A stretch of 64,000 bases of DNA, from the NCBI RefSeq assembly GCF_014199525.1, contig NZ_JACHNU010000001.1, positions 908,182 through 972,181 on the forward strand, in the 5' to 3' direction. Both the position numbers and the translations under genes were made by a program. The notes below the pieces were generated by a model. That model was not told the origin of the DNA, made no database searches, and saw nothing but the letters and a program-made list of their open reading frames with translations. The DNA is from Conexibacter arvalis. GTDB lineage: Bacteria > Actinomycetota > Thermoleophilia > Solirubrobacterales > Solirubrobacteraceae. Numbering within the stretch: the stretch's first letter is position 1; every line of letters starts with the position of its first letter. Positions 8,164 through 17,241 of the stretch are shown piece after piece.

Positions 8164-8831
8164 GCGACGACGCGGCGGACGCGATCCGCGTCCTGCTCGT
8201 CGACGACGACGCGCTCGTCCGCTCCGGCCTGCGGATGATGCTCGCCGGCGCCGAGCGGATCGAGGTCGTCGGCGAGGCCGACGACGGCCGCGGCGTGCTC
8301 GCCGCCGTCGACCGCCACCGGCCCGACGTCGTGCTGATGGACATCCGCATGCCGCAGCTCGACGGGATCGCGGCGACGCGCCTGCTGCGCGCCCAGCCGG
8401 CGTCGCCGGAGGTGCTCGTGCTGACGACCTTCGACGCCGACGAGCTGGTGCTGCAGGCGCTGCGCGCCGGCGCCGCCGGCTTCCTGCTGAAGGACACGCC
8501 GCCGCGCGAGATCGTCCGCGCGATCGAGCTGGTCGCGGCCGGCGAGGCGATGGTCTCGCCGAGCGTCACGCGCCAGCTGATCGCGCTCGTCGCCGGCGAC
8601 GGCGAGGCGGCGGCGCGCGGCGAGCGAGCGCGGAAGCGGCTGGCGACGCTGAGCCCGCGGGAGCGGGAGGTCGCCGACGCGGTCGGCCGCGGCCGCGCCA
8701 ACGCCGAGATCGCCGCCGAGCTGCACATGAGCGTCGCGACGGTGAAGGCCCACGTCTCGCGCCTGCTGGCCAAGCTCGAGGTCGACAACCGCGTCCAGAT
8801 CGCCCTGCTGGTGCAGGACGCGGGCGGCTGA
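8160..8831 (+). CDS. Response regulator, NarL/LuxR family
   Basis: 223 residues, GTG overlaps the kinase stop (GTGA). Receiver domain with acidic pocket DDD near residues 15-17, phospho-acceptor Asp61 (VLMDIRMP) and the switch Thr and Lys (LTTFD, LLKD). C-terminal helix-turn-helix from about 158 (LSPREREVADAVGRGRANAEIAAEL). Cognate partner of the upstream kinase; likely controls the divergent ABC exporter. Confidence 0.93.
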   Translation: MSDDAADAIRVLLVDDDALVRSGLRMMLAGAERIEVVGEADDGRGVLAAVDRHRPDVVLMDIRMPQLDGIAATRLLRAQPASPEVLVLTTFDADELVLQALRAGAAGFLLKDTPPREIVRAIELVAAGEAMVSPSVTRQLIALVAGDGEAAARGERARKRLATLSPREREVADAVGRGRANAEIAAELHMSVATVKAHVSRLLAKLEVDNRVQIALLVQDAGG

Positions 8832-8844
8832 GCCGAGCGCCGCC

Positions 8845-9462
8845 CTACGCGCCGGCGGCCGGCCGCGGCTCGCGCCGCATCAGCCAGACGCGCGGACCGT
8901 CGCTCGGCATCTCGACCTCGGCGGCGACGCGGAAGCCGAGCCGCTCGTAGAGACGGACGTTCGCCGCCGAGGAGGTGTCGAGCACGGCCAGCTCGCCGTC
9001 GCGGTCGAAGCCGGCGAGCGCCGGCGCGAGCACGCGCGTGCCGAGCCCGGCGCCCTGCCGCTCCGGCCGCACGCCGACGGCTGCGAGCACCCAGTGCTCG
9101 CCGCTCGGCGCGTGCGCGGCGAGCAGCTCGACGCCGGCGGCGACGTTGGCGATCCGCGAGCCGCTCAGCCGCGCGATCTCGGCGACCAGTCCTTCGCGCT
9201 CGAACAGTTCCTCCTGCTGCGCCGCCGCACGGCTGCTCGTCCACGCCGCGACGGCGGCGCAGTCGTCGCTGACCCACAGCTGCCCCAGCTCCAGCGCGAC
9301 GCGCAGGTAGATCGCGTACAGGCCCTCGAGCCGCGCGGGGTGGTCATCCGGGTCGACGACCCAGCGCGTCCACGCGTAGTCGGCGAAGGCGGCGGCGAGC
9401 GTCGCCGTGGCCGCGGGCAGGTCGGCGGCGTCCGCGCGGCGGATGGCGGGGGAGGCGCTCAT
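8845..9462 (-). CDS. GNAT-family N-acetyltransferase
   Basis: 205 residues. GNAT fold with the acetyl-CoA-binding motif A (AVGVRPERQGAGLGTRVL, about residues 130-147) and the C-terminal NVRLYERLGFRV motif. Overall similar to small-molecule acetyltransferases; substrate unknown. Convergent with the response regulator with a 13-base gap. Confidence 0.85.
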   Translation of the reverse strand: MSASPAIRRADAADLPAATATLAAAFADYAWTRWVVDPDDHPARLEGLYAIYLRVALELGQLWVSDDCAAVAAWTSSRAAAQQEELFEREGLVAEIARLSGSRIANVAAGVELLAAHAPSGEHWVLAAVGVRPERQGAGLGTRVLAPALAGFDRDGELAVLDTSSAANVRLYERLGFRVAAEVEMPSDGPRVWLMRREPRPAAGA

Positions 9463-9536
9463 GCGGTTCCCCCAAGGGTAGGCGCAGGCGGGCCGGCCGC
9501 GTCGCGACATCGGCCGGTTGACCGCCGCCCGCGGCG

Positions 9537-9809
9537 GTGACAACAGTGGCGATGCGTGCATCGGCCGACAGCTCGGGCGGCTGGAAGCGCGCCGCGCTGC
9601 TGCGCGCCGCGGCGGTCGCCGCGCTCGCGGTCGTGGGGCTCGTGCTTGCGTTCGCGGCCGACGGCACCGTCTCCGACGTCGGCTACACGTTGTTCGGCAT
9701 CGCGTTCGTGCTCGCCCTCTCGCTCGCCTTCCTGGAGGTCGGCTACAGCGAGGATCGCGCCCGCGCGCGCGAGGAGCGCCGCAGACGCGGCAGCGGACCG
9801 CCGGGCTGA
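9537..9809 (+). CDS. Small two-helix membrane protein, unknown
   Basis: About 90 residues; start GTG 9537 or, five codons later, ATG 9552. Two hydrophobic helices (about 20-40 and 48-68) with a short loop and a strongly basic tail ending in ERRRRRGSGPPG. No recognised family. Independent transcription or linkage to the following gene (33 bases downstream) is possible. Confidence 0.6.
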   Translation: MTTVAMRASADSSGGWKRAALLRAAAVAALAVVGLVLAFAADGTVSDVGYTLFGIAFVLALSLAFLEVGYSEDRARAREERRRRGSGPPG

Positions 9810-9841
9810 CGTTCCGGCGCTCGGCGGCTAGCATCGGGGGC

Positions 9842-10111
<270 letters not shown>

Positions 10112-10147
10112 CGCCGCGCCGGCGGGCGCGTGCGGCGATACTCGGGG

Positions 10148-10182
10148 CCGCGGCCGGGCTGGGACCAGGCCGCCGGCCGCGG
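10148..10182. terminator. Hairpin between convergent DUF2277 and SUI1 genes
   Basis: Perfect 10-base arms CCGCGGCCGG (10148-10157) and CCGGCCGCGG (10173-10182) with a 15-base loop, ending two bases before the SUI1 stop codon. Placement between convergent genes suggests bidirectional termination. Confidence 0.55.
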
Positions 10183-10183
10183 G

Positions 10184-10552
10184 TCAGCCGCCGGCGAGGA
10201 CGGCGTCGAGGCCCTCGGCTCTGAGGACCTCCATCACCGTCTCGCGGTGATCGCCCTGCAGCTCGATCACGCCGTCCTTGGCGGAGCCGCCGACGCCGCA
10301 GCGCTTCTTCAGCCTGCCGGCCAGCTCGCGCAGGGCGTCGTCGCCGAGCCCGACGTTCGAGACCGTGGTGACCGTCTTGCCGCGCCGGCCGGAGGTCTCG
10401 CGGCGGACCTTCACGCGGCCGCCGCCAGCGCCGCCGCTCGGCTGGGCGGGGCCGCGGTCGCGCCGGTCGCGGCCGGCCTTGCGCCGGTCGCCGTCGTCGG
10501 AGGACCAGACGACGGCGCTCGCTTCGTCGCTGCGTGAGATGCGCTTCGGCAT
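10184..10552 (-). CDS. SUI1/eIF1-like translation factor (YciH family)
   Basis: 122 residues. Variable charged N-terminus (about 1-55) followed by the SUI1 domain (about 56-120): GRRGKTVTTVSNV, LKKRCGVGGSAKDG and ELQGDHRE match bacterial YciH, a homologue of eukaryotic initiation factor 1 that can influence start-site selection on the 30S subunit. Single gene with no evident operon partners. Confidence 0.9.
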   Translation of the reverse strand: MPKRISRSDEASAVVWSSDDGDRRKAGRDRRDRGPAQPSGGAGGGRVKVRRETSGRRGKTVTTVSNVGLGDDALRELAGRLKKRCGVGGSAKDGVIELQGDHRETVMEVLRAEGLDAVLAGG

Positions 10553-10661
10553 GGCGCTGAGGCTAACGGACGCCGCCGTGCGGACTCTTCGCGACGGTTA
10601 CGCGGCCGGCCGGAGCGCCGCGGCCGAAAACCTCTAGCGGCGAACCGGGGCCGCGAGCGAA

Positions 10662-10694
10662 GGTGCTGCTCCGATGAACGAAAGGAGCAGCACC
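10662..10694 (+). promoter_or_regulatory. 11-bp inverted repeat that buries a Shine-Dalgarno sequence
   Basis: GGTGCTGCTCC (10662-10672) and GGAGCAGCACC (10684-10694) are perfectly complementary across an 11-base loop, and the right arm contains the AAAGGAG ribosome-binding site and ends at the base before ATG 10695. Folded in RNA it would block initiation; as DNA it could be an operator. The gene behind it is broken. Confidence 0.6.
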
Positions 10695-11179
10695 ATGGAT
10701 CTCGAACTCGCAGGCAAGACCGCCGTCGTCACCGGCGCCAGTCGCGGCATCGGCCTCGCCGTCGCGCAGGCGCTCGCCGCCGAGGGCGCCCGCGTCGTCG
10801 CCGGCGCCCGCACCTCGTCGCCCGAGCTGGCGGCGGTCGCCGCGACCGTCGTGCCGGTCGACCTCGCCGCCGCCGGCGGGCCGGAGCGGCTCGTCGCGAC
10901 CGCGCTCGACGCGCACGGCGCGATCGACCTGCTGGTCAACAACGTCGGAGGCAATCCTGGACCGACGAGGACGGCCCCGGCGCGGCGATCGCGCGGACGG
11001 CCGGACTCGACCGCGAGGCGCTCATCGAGCAGCTGCCCGGCATGATCGGCATGACGAGCGGCCGCTTCGCCGAGCCGCGCGAGGTCGCCGCGCTCGTGCT
11101 GCTGCTCGCCTCCGGCGCGGCGCCGAGCGTCCGCGGCGCCGACCTCGTGATCGACGGCGGCGCGCTGAAGGCGATCTAG
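10695..11179 (+). pseudogene. Short-chain dehydrogenase broken by an internal deletion and frame change
   Basis: The frame from ATG 10695 encodes a normal SDR N-terminus: VVTGASRGIG cofactor motif and LLVNNVGGN. After about 10957 that frame turns into Arg/Ser-rich nonsense and stops at 11045. From about 10961 a second frame encodes a typical SDR C-terminus (WTDEDGPGAAIAR ... EPREVAALVLLLAS ... GADLVIDGGALKAI) ending at TAG 11177. About 100 codons that should hold the Ser-Tyr-Lys catalytic core are missing, so this is a remnant rather than two genes. Preceded by a good ribosome-binding site inside a hairpin. Confidence 0.8.
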
Positions 11180-11246
11180 CGGAGACGCGCACCCCGGACC
11201 GCGCGGCCTTGACTTCAAGCCGCCTTGAAGTGTCACCCTGGGTGGC

Positions 11247-12188
<942 letters not shown>

Positions 12189-12217
12189 CGGCGGCCGTTC
12201 GCTGCGACGATCCCTCC

Positions 12218-13156
12218 ATGTTCGAGCGGACGGAGATCGAGGGCTTCGCGGCGGTGCGGCTGCGCGACGGCGACGACGACGCGCTGGAGGCGACCTTCCT
12301 CCCCGGCGCGGGCATGCTCGGCCTCTCGCTGCGGGACGGCGGCGAGGAGCTGCTCGGCCAGCACCGCGGCGTCGACGCCTACGTGCGCGAGGCGAGAACG
12401 CTCGGGATCCCGTTGCTGCATCCGTGGGCCAACCGGCTGTCGCGCGACGCCTACGCGGCCGCCGGCGCGACGGTCGAGCTGGCGCCGGACGCGCCCGGCG
12501 TCCACCGCGACGGCAACGGCCTCGCGATCCACGGCCTGCTCGCCGGCGCGCCCGAGTGGGTCGTCGAGCCGCTCGACCCCACCGGCTTCGCCGCGACCTT
12601 CGACTTCGCCGCCCGCGCCGACCTGCTGCCGTCGTTCCCGTTCCCGCACCGGCTGCGGATCGAGGTGACGCTCGCGCGCCGCACGCTGCGCCTGGAGACG
12701 ACCGTCACGGCGACCGGCGAGCGCTCCGTCCCGCTCGCGTACGGCTTCCACCCCTACCTGCGCATCCCCGGGCTGCCGCGCGTCGACTGGGAGGTCGAGC
12801 TGCCGGCGCTGCGCCACCTCGCGCTCGACGGGCGCGGCATCCCGACCGGCGCCGCCCACGCCGAGCCGGCCGCCGCCTTCCTGCTCGGGACGCGCACCTT
12901 CGACGACGCCTACGATCGCGTCGAGCCGGGCGCCGTCTTCGCCCTGCAGGGCGGCGGCCGGCGGATCGAGGTCGCCTTCGAGCAGGGCTTCCCGGCCGCC
13001 CAGGTCTACGCGCCCGCCAGCGAGGATGTGGTCTGCTTCGAGCCGATGACGGCGCCGGTCGACGCGCTCGTCAGCGGCGACGGCCTGCGGCTCGTCGGGC
13101 CCGGCGAGAGCGACACGTCGGTCTTCTCGATCGCCGTCTCGCGCACGCTGGCGTGA
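12218..13156 (+). CDS. Aldose 1-epimerase family protein
   Basis: 312 residues. Galactose-mutarotase-like beta-sandwich: PLLHPWANRL near residues 66-75, IHGLL near 105 and YGFHPYLRIPG near 178 supply the usual substrate-binding His residues, with the C-terminal CFEPMTAP carrying the catalytic Glu. Interconverts sugar anomers; specificity unknown. Convergent with the Lrp-type gene (stop codons one base apart). Confidence 0.88.
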   Translation: MFERTEIEGFAAVRLRDGDDDALEATFLPGAGMLGLSLRDGGEELLGQHRGVDAYVREARTLGIPLLHPWANRLSRDAYAAAGATVELAPDAPGVHRDGNGLAIHGLLAGAPEWVVEPLDPTGFAATFDFAARADLLPSFPFPHRLRIEVTLARRTLRLETTVTATGERSVPLAYGFHPYLRIPGLPRVDWEVELPALRHLALDGRGIPTGAAHAEPAAAFLLGTRTFDDAYDRVEPGAVFALQGGGRRIEVAFEQGFPAAQVYAPASEDVVCFEPMTAPVDALVSGDGLRLVGPGESDTSVFSIAVSRTLA

Positions 13157-13157
13157 G

Positions 13158-13649
13158 CTAGACGACGCCGACGCCGCGCACGACCTCGTAGACGAGGTTG
13201 GTCTCGGCGTGGGCGACCGACGGGTGGCTGGCGAGGTGCTCGACGACGAACTCGCGCAGGTCGCCCGGGTCGGCGGCGGCGACGCGCAGCAGGTAGTCGT
13301 CGCCGCCGGTCATGTGGAAGAGCGTCAGCACCGCCGGCAGCGCGCGGACGTGGGCGGTGAAGCTCTCGATCTGCTCGCGCGAGTGGACCGACAGCCGAAC
13401 CGCGATCATCGCCTGCAGCGGGCGGCCGAGCGCGGCCGGGTCGACCTCGGCGTGGAAGCCCCGGATCACGCCGCGCTCGATCAGCGCCCGCACCCGCGCG
13501 AGACAGGTCGAGGGCGCCACGCCGACCGCCTCGGCGAGGCGGGCGTTCGGCATCCGCGCGTCGGCGACGAGCAGCTCGACGATCCGGCGGTCGATCGGGT
13601 CGAGCGGGTCCGAGGGCGCGAGCGGCGATGCGACGACGTTCGGCGACAT
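13158..13649 (-). CDS. Lrp/AsnC-family transcriptional regulator
   Basis: 163 residues. N-terminal winged helix (LDPIDRRIVELLVADARMPNARLAEAVGVAPSTC... within 17-60) and C-terminal RAM ligand domain (about 75-150, GDDYLLRV). Such proteins bind amino acids and often regulate themselves and a divergent amino-acid gene. Here the divergent genes are cystathionine beta-synthase and a cystathionine gamma-synthase/lyase, so a sulfur amino acid is a reasonable ligand. Confidence 0.92.
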   Translation of the reverse strand: MSPNVVASPLAPSDPLDPIDRRIVELLVADARMPNARLAEAVGVAPSTCLARVRALIERGVIRGFHAEVDPAALGRPLQAMIAVRLSVHSREQIESFTAHVRALPAVLTLFHMTGGDDYLLRVAAADPGDLREFVVEHLASHPSVAHAETNLVYEVVRGVGVV

Positions 13650-13670
13650 TGCACAAGCCTACCTGTCAAA

Positions 13671-13716
13671 CCGCAGAAACGAGAGCGAAATCGGCGATAT
13701 TCCGATGATTCTGCGG
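13671..13716. promoter_or_regulatory. Inverted repeat in the Lrp / cystathionine-synthase divergent promoter
   Basis: CCGCAGAA (13671-13678) and TTCTGCGG (13709-13716) are perfectly complementary, 38 bp apart centre to centre. The intervening and flanking DNA is the most A+T-rich of the neighbourhood (for example GATATTCCGATGATT and CAAATCGATT). Position in the 107-bp divergent region suggests an Lrp-type operator; binding is inferred. Confidence 0.45.
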
Positions 13717-13756
13717 ATGTCAAATCGATTGGCCGAACGCCCGCTACGCTCGAACG

Positions 13757-15154
13757 ATGAGCCTCCACCGCACCGCCACCGAACCGGTGATCGCCGACTC
13801 GATCCTCGAGACGATCGGCGACACCCCGCTGGTGCGCCTGGCCCGCTACGGCGCCGGCCTCACGCCCCAGCTCGTCGCGAAGGTCGAGTCGTCGAATCCC
13901 GGCGGCTCGATCAAGGACCGCGTCGCCGTCAGCCTGATCGAGGCCGCCGAGCGCGACGGCCGCCTCCAGCCCGGCGGCACGATCGTCGAGCCGACCTCCG
14001 GCAACACCGGCACCGGCCTCGCGATCGCCGCCCGCATCAAGGGCTACCGCGTGATCGCCGTGATGCCGGACAAGATGTCGCGCGAGAAGATCGACCTGCT
14101 GCGCGCCTACGGCGCCGAGGTCGTGATCGCGCCGACCGACGTCCCGCCCGACTCGCCGCGCTCCTACTACCGCGTCGCCGACCGCCTCACCGAGGAGATC
14201 CCCGGCGCCTTCCAGCCCAACCAGTACCGCAACCAGGCCAACCCGGCCGCCCACGAGGCGAGCACCGGGCCGGAGATCTGGGAGCAGAGCGGCGGACGGA
14301 TCACCCACCTCGTCGCCGGCGTCGGGACCGGCGGGACGATCACGGGCATCGGCCGTCACCTGCGGAGGATGAAGCCGGAGATCGAGATCGTCGGCGCCGA
14401 CCCCGAGGGCTCGATCTACTCCGGTCCCGAGGACCAGGTCCGCCCGTACCTCGTCGAGGGCGTCGGCGAGGACTTCTGGCCCGAGACCTTCGACCGCTCG
14501 ATCGTCGACCGCTACGTCACCGTCAGCGACAGAGACTCCTTCCTCGCGGCGCGCAGACTGGCGATGACCGAGGGGATCCTCGCCGGCGGCTCGGCCGGCA
14601 CCGCGCTGCACGCCGCGGTCGAGGTCGCGAAGGGGATCGACGACCCGGCGGCGATGGTCGTCGTCGTGCTCCCCGACGGCGGCCGCTCCTACCTCAGCAA
14701 GGTCTTCAACGACACGTGGATGAGCGAGCACGGCTTCCTCGGCGGCGGCCCCTCCGACGCCCGCGTCGGCGACGTTCTGCGCGCCAAGCACGACAGCTCG
14801 CCGCCGCCGCTGGTCACCGTCCACGCCCACCAGCGGGTCCGCGACGCCGTCTCGCTGCTGCACGAGCACGGCGTCTCGCAGCTGCCGGTCGTCTCCGCGC
14901 ACGACCCCGACGCGATCGTCGGCTCGGTCGGAGAGCGCGGCCTGCTCGCGCACGCCGTCGGCGACGCCGCGCTGCTCGACGCCGAGATCGTCCACGTGAT
15001 GGAGCCGCCGCTGCCGGCCGTCAGCGCGACCGACCCGGTCCGCGACGCGGTGACGCTGCTGAGCGGCGAGCGCCAGGCGCTGCTCGTCACCGACGGCGGC
15101 CGCGCGGCGGGGATCGTCACGCGCACCGACCTGCTGGAGGCGCTCGCGAGATGA
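13757..15154 (+). CDS. cbs: Cystathionine beta-synthase with C-terminal CBS domains
   Basis: 465 residues. Fold-type II PLP domain (about 10-325): ETIGDTPLVRL, PLP-lysine Lys53 in GGSIKDR, TSGNTGTGLA binding the substrate carboxylate, and GVGTGGTITG gripping the phosphate. Two CBS modules follow (about 340-395 and 400-460), the regulatory layout of cystathionine beta-synthases. It makes cystathionine from homocysteine and serine; O-acetylserine sulfhydrylase activity is an alternative. First gene of a two-gene operon with a cystathionine-cleaving or -forming enzyme. Confidence 0.92.
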   Translation: MSLHRTATEPVIADSILETIGDTPLVRLARYGAGLTPQLVAKVESSNPGGSIKDRVAVSLIEAAERDGRLQPGGTIVEPTSGNTGTGLAIAARIKGYRVIAVMPDKMSREKIDLLRAYGAEVVIAPTDVPPDSPRSYYRVADRLTEEIPGAFQPNQYRNQANPAAHEASTGPEIWEQSGGRITHLVAGVGTGGTITGIGRHLRRMKPEIEIVGADPEGSIYSGPEDQVRPYLVEGVGEDFWPETFDRSIVDRYVTVSDRDSFLAARRLAMTEGILAGGSAGTALHAAVEVAKGIDDPAAMVVVVLPDGGRSYLSKVFNDTWMSEHGFLGGGPSDARVGDVLRAKHDSSPPPLVTVHAHQRVRDAVSLLHEHGVSQLPVVSAHDPDAIVGSVGERGLLAHAVGDAALLDAEIVHVMEPPLPAVSATDPVRDAVTLLSGERQALLVTDGGRAAGIVTRTDLLEALAR

Positions 15155-16245
15155 CGTCGTTCCAGACGCGCGCCGTCCACGCGGGCCTCAGACCGGACCC
15201 GAGCTACGGCTCGGTGATCCCGCCGATCCACCAGACCTCGACCTACCGCCAGTCGGCCGTCGGCGAATTCGTCGGCGACTACGACTACGCCCGCTCCGCC
15301 AACCCGACGCGGTCGGCGCTGGAGGAGGCGCTCGGCGCGCTGGAGGGCGGCAGCGCCGTCGCCTTCTCCTCCGGGCTCGCGGCGGCGCACGCGCTGCTCG
15401 TGCACGTGATGAGAAGCGGCGACCACATGGTGCTGCCGGCCGACCTCTACGGCGGCACCTTCCGGCTCGTCGACAAGGTGCTGGTCCGGTGGGGCCTGCG
15501 CTACACGCTCGTCGACCAGACCGACCTCGACGCGCTCGCGGCGGCGATCGAGCCCGACACGCGGGTCGTCTGGGTCGAGACGCCGACCAACCCGCTGCTG
15601 AACGTCGTCGACGTGCGCGGCGCCGTCGAGCGGGCGGCGGCCTCCGCGGCGCGCCCGCTGGTCGTCGTCGACAACACCTTCGCGACGCCGTTCAACCAGC
15701 GGCCGCTGGAGCTCGGCGCCGACGCCGTCGTCCACTCGACGACGAAGTACCTTGGCGGCCACTCCGACGTCGTCGGCGGCGCGGTGATCGCGAAGGAGGA
15801 GGCGCTCTACGAGGGGATGCGGTTCGTGCAGAACGCGGTCGGCTCGGTCCCCGGCCCCTTCGACAGCTTCCTCGTCCACCGCGGCCTGCGGACGCTGCCG
15901 CTGCGGATGCGCGCGCACGCCGAGAGCGCCGCCGCGGTGAGCGAGTTCCTGCGCTCCGCGGAGGGCGCCGCCGCCGGCGCGAGCGACGTGCGCTGGCCCG
16001 GCTTCAGCGGGATGGTCTCGTTCCGCCACCCCGACGCCGTCGGGATCGCGCAGCGGACGCGGCTGTTCACGCTCGCCGAGTCGCTCGGCGGGGTCGAGTC
16101 GCTGATCGAGGTCCCGCAGGCGATGACCCACCAGTCGGTCGAGGGCTCCGACGCGGCTGTCCCCGCCGATCTCGTGCGGCTCTCCTGCGGCGTCGAGGAG
16201 CCGGCCGACCTCGTCGCCGACCTGCGCGCGGCGCTGGCCGGCTGA
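15151..16245 (+). CDS. Cystathionine gamma-synthase / gamma-lyase
   Basis: 364 residues; ATG overlaps the cbs stop (ATGA). Cys/Met-metabolism PLP enzyme: [34 protein letters not shown] and PLP-lysine Lys199 in [10 protein letters not shown]. Pairing with cystathionine beta-synthase points to the lyase direction (cystathionine to cysteine, reverse transsulfuration), although sequence alone does not separate synthase from lyase. Confidence 0.9.
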   Translation: MTSFQTRAVHAGLRPDPSYGSVIPPIHQTSTYRQSAVGEFVGDYDYARSANPTRSALEEALGALEGGSAVAFSSGLAAAHALLVHVMRSGDHMVLPADLYGGTFRLVDKVLVRWGLRYTLVDQTDLDALAAAIEPDTRVVWVETPTNPLLNVVDVRGAVERAAASAARPLVVVDNTFATPFNQRPLELGADAVVHSTTKYLGGHSDVVGGAVIAKEEALYEGMRFVQNAVGSVPGPFDSFLVHRGLRTLPLRMRAHAESAAAVSEFLRSAEGAAAGASDVRWPGFSGMVSFRHPDAVGIAQRTRLFTLAESLGGVESLIEVPQAMTHQSVEGSDAAVPADLVRLSCGVEEPADLVADLRAALAG

Positions 16246-16374
16246 GCCGCGACGCCGGCGCGCGCCTCGCCACCGGGTCGGCAGCCGGTCGAGCGAGACG
16301 GTCGTCGATCGCTGCGCAGTTCCGGCGCGCTCCGGTGTTGATCCGTCGCGGGCGGCACCTCCAGTCTGCGAACG

Positions 16375-16989
16375 ATGCGAGCGAGACGGAGTGAGTACCC
16401 CGCGAAGCGACTGCTGGCCGACGTGAGGAAGGCGCGCGCCGCCCTTCCCGCCGAGCATCGTCGACTGCTCGACGAGATCGGCGCCCAGGAGACCGTCGTC
16501 GCGGACTGGCCCCAAGGCGTCCTCAACTTGTACCTGACGCTGCGAGAGCGCCCGCCGTCGCCGGTGCAGCTCGAACGTGCGGCTGCGGCGTGGCTCGAGG
16601 CCCGCCGCACCGTCGCCTTCAACCTTGCCTTCTTCACGACGATCGTCGAGGGCCTCGACGATCGGGCTCGCGAGCAAGTGGTCGCGCACGTCGCCTGGCA
16701 CGAGTACGGCCACGCGCTGAGCGTTACGCGGTCGACGTGGCACCAGCGTCGCGAGGGCCCGCGTCTCCACGCGCTGCTGCCTCCCGATCTGCGCGACGCA
16801 ATCGACTTCCCGGGCCTTTATCGTCGGGATCAACTGTTCGATGAGGTAATTGCCACGATTTATCCAGTAATGGTCGAACGCGTCCGGAACGGTGACTACC
16901 GTGCAGCGGAGTTCCTGCACCCAGAGGTGCGCCGTGCGTTCGAGGAGATGATCCCGTGGCCGCCGAGCCGACCGACAGATCAGACGTGA
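16375..16989 (+). CDS. HExxH-containing protein of unknown function
   Basis: 204 residues, no signal peptide. One clear motif: WHEYGHALS with His109-Glu110 and His113, the zinc-peptidase HExxH pattern, set in a helix (REQVVAHVAWHEYGHAL within 99-115). The rest does not match a family I can name. The gene and its small downstream neighbour have a lower GC content and more varied codon use than their surroundings (for example GAGGTAATTGCCACGATTTA near 16844), suggesting acquisition by transfer. The two-gene overlap resembles toxin-antitoxin or protease-regulator pairs, but this is inference. Confidence 0.6.
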   Translation: MRARRSEYPAKRLLADVRKARAALPAEHRRLLDEIGAQETVVADWPQGVLNLYLTLRERPPSPVQLERAAAAWLEARRTVAFNLAFFTTIVEGLDDRAREQVVAHVAWHEYGHALSVTRSTWHQRREGPRLHALLPPDLRDAIDFPGLYRRDQLFDEVIATIYPVMVERVRNGDYRAAEFLHPEVRRAFEEMIPWPPSRPTDQT

Positions 16990-17135
16990 CCGTGTTCCCC
17001 GCCAGCCAGGTCGTCCCGCTGCTGCGCGCGATCGCAGATCCGGAGGGCACCGGGCGCGTTCGGCCCGACGACGCGGCCACGCTGCGCCAGGTCGAGCGCA
17101 ACGTCGCCGCATACGAGCGCCGCGACGACGCCTGA
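16956..17135 (+). CDS. Small protein overlapping the HExxH gene
   Basis: 59 residues from GTG 16956 (GAGGAG lies 8 bases upstream), or 49 from GTG 16986, which overlaps the upstream stop as GTGA. The C-terminal half is charged and helix-prone (DDAATLRQVERNVAAYERRDDA). Translation is probably coupled to the HExxH gene. No family recognised. Confidence 0.5.
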   Translation: MAAEPTDRSDVTVFPASQVVPLLRAIADPEGTGRVRPDDAATLRQVERNVAAYERRDDA

Positions 17136-17179
17136 CGTACAGCGCCGCGTCAGCTCGGCCCGGCGCCGGGAGGCGAGAC

Positions 17180-17198
17180 GCGGCCGGCTGCCGGCCGC
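17180..17198. terminator. Hairpin between convergent genes upstream of the prfC stop
   Basis: Eight-base arms (17180-17187 and 17191-17198) around CTG, between the small ORF stop (17135) and the prfC stop (17242). Confidence 0.45.
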
Positions 17199-17241
17199 CG
17201 CCCGCGCCGATGCTGTTGCATCTGCCTGCGTCAGCGGCCGG

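Noticed and set aside
10961-11179. C-terminal SDR piece as an independent small gene
   Set aside because: No start or ribosome-binding site and no complete fold; it is best read as the rear half of the broken SDR.
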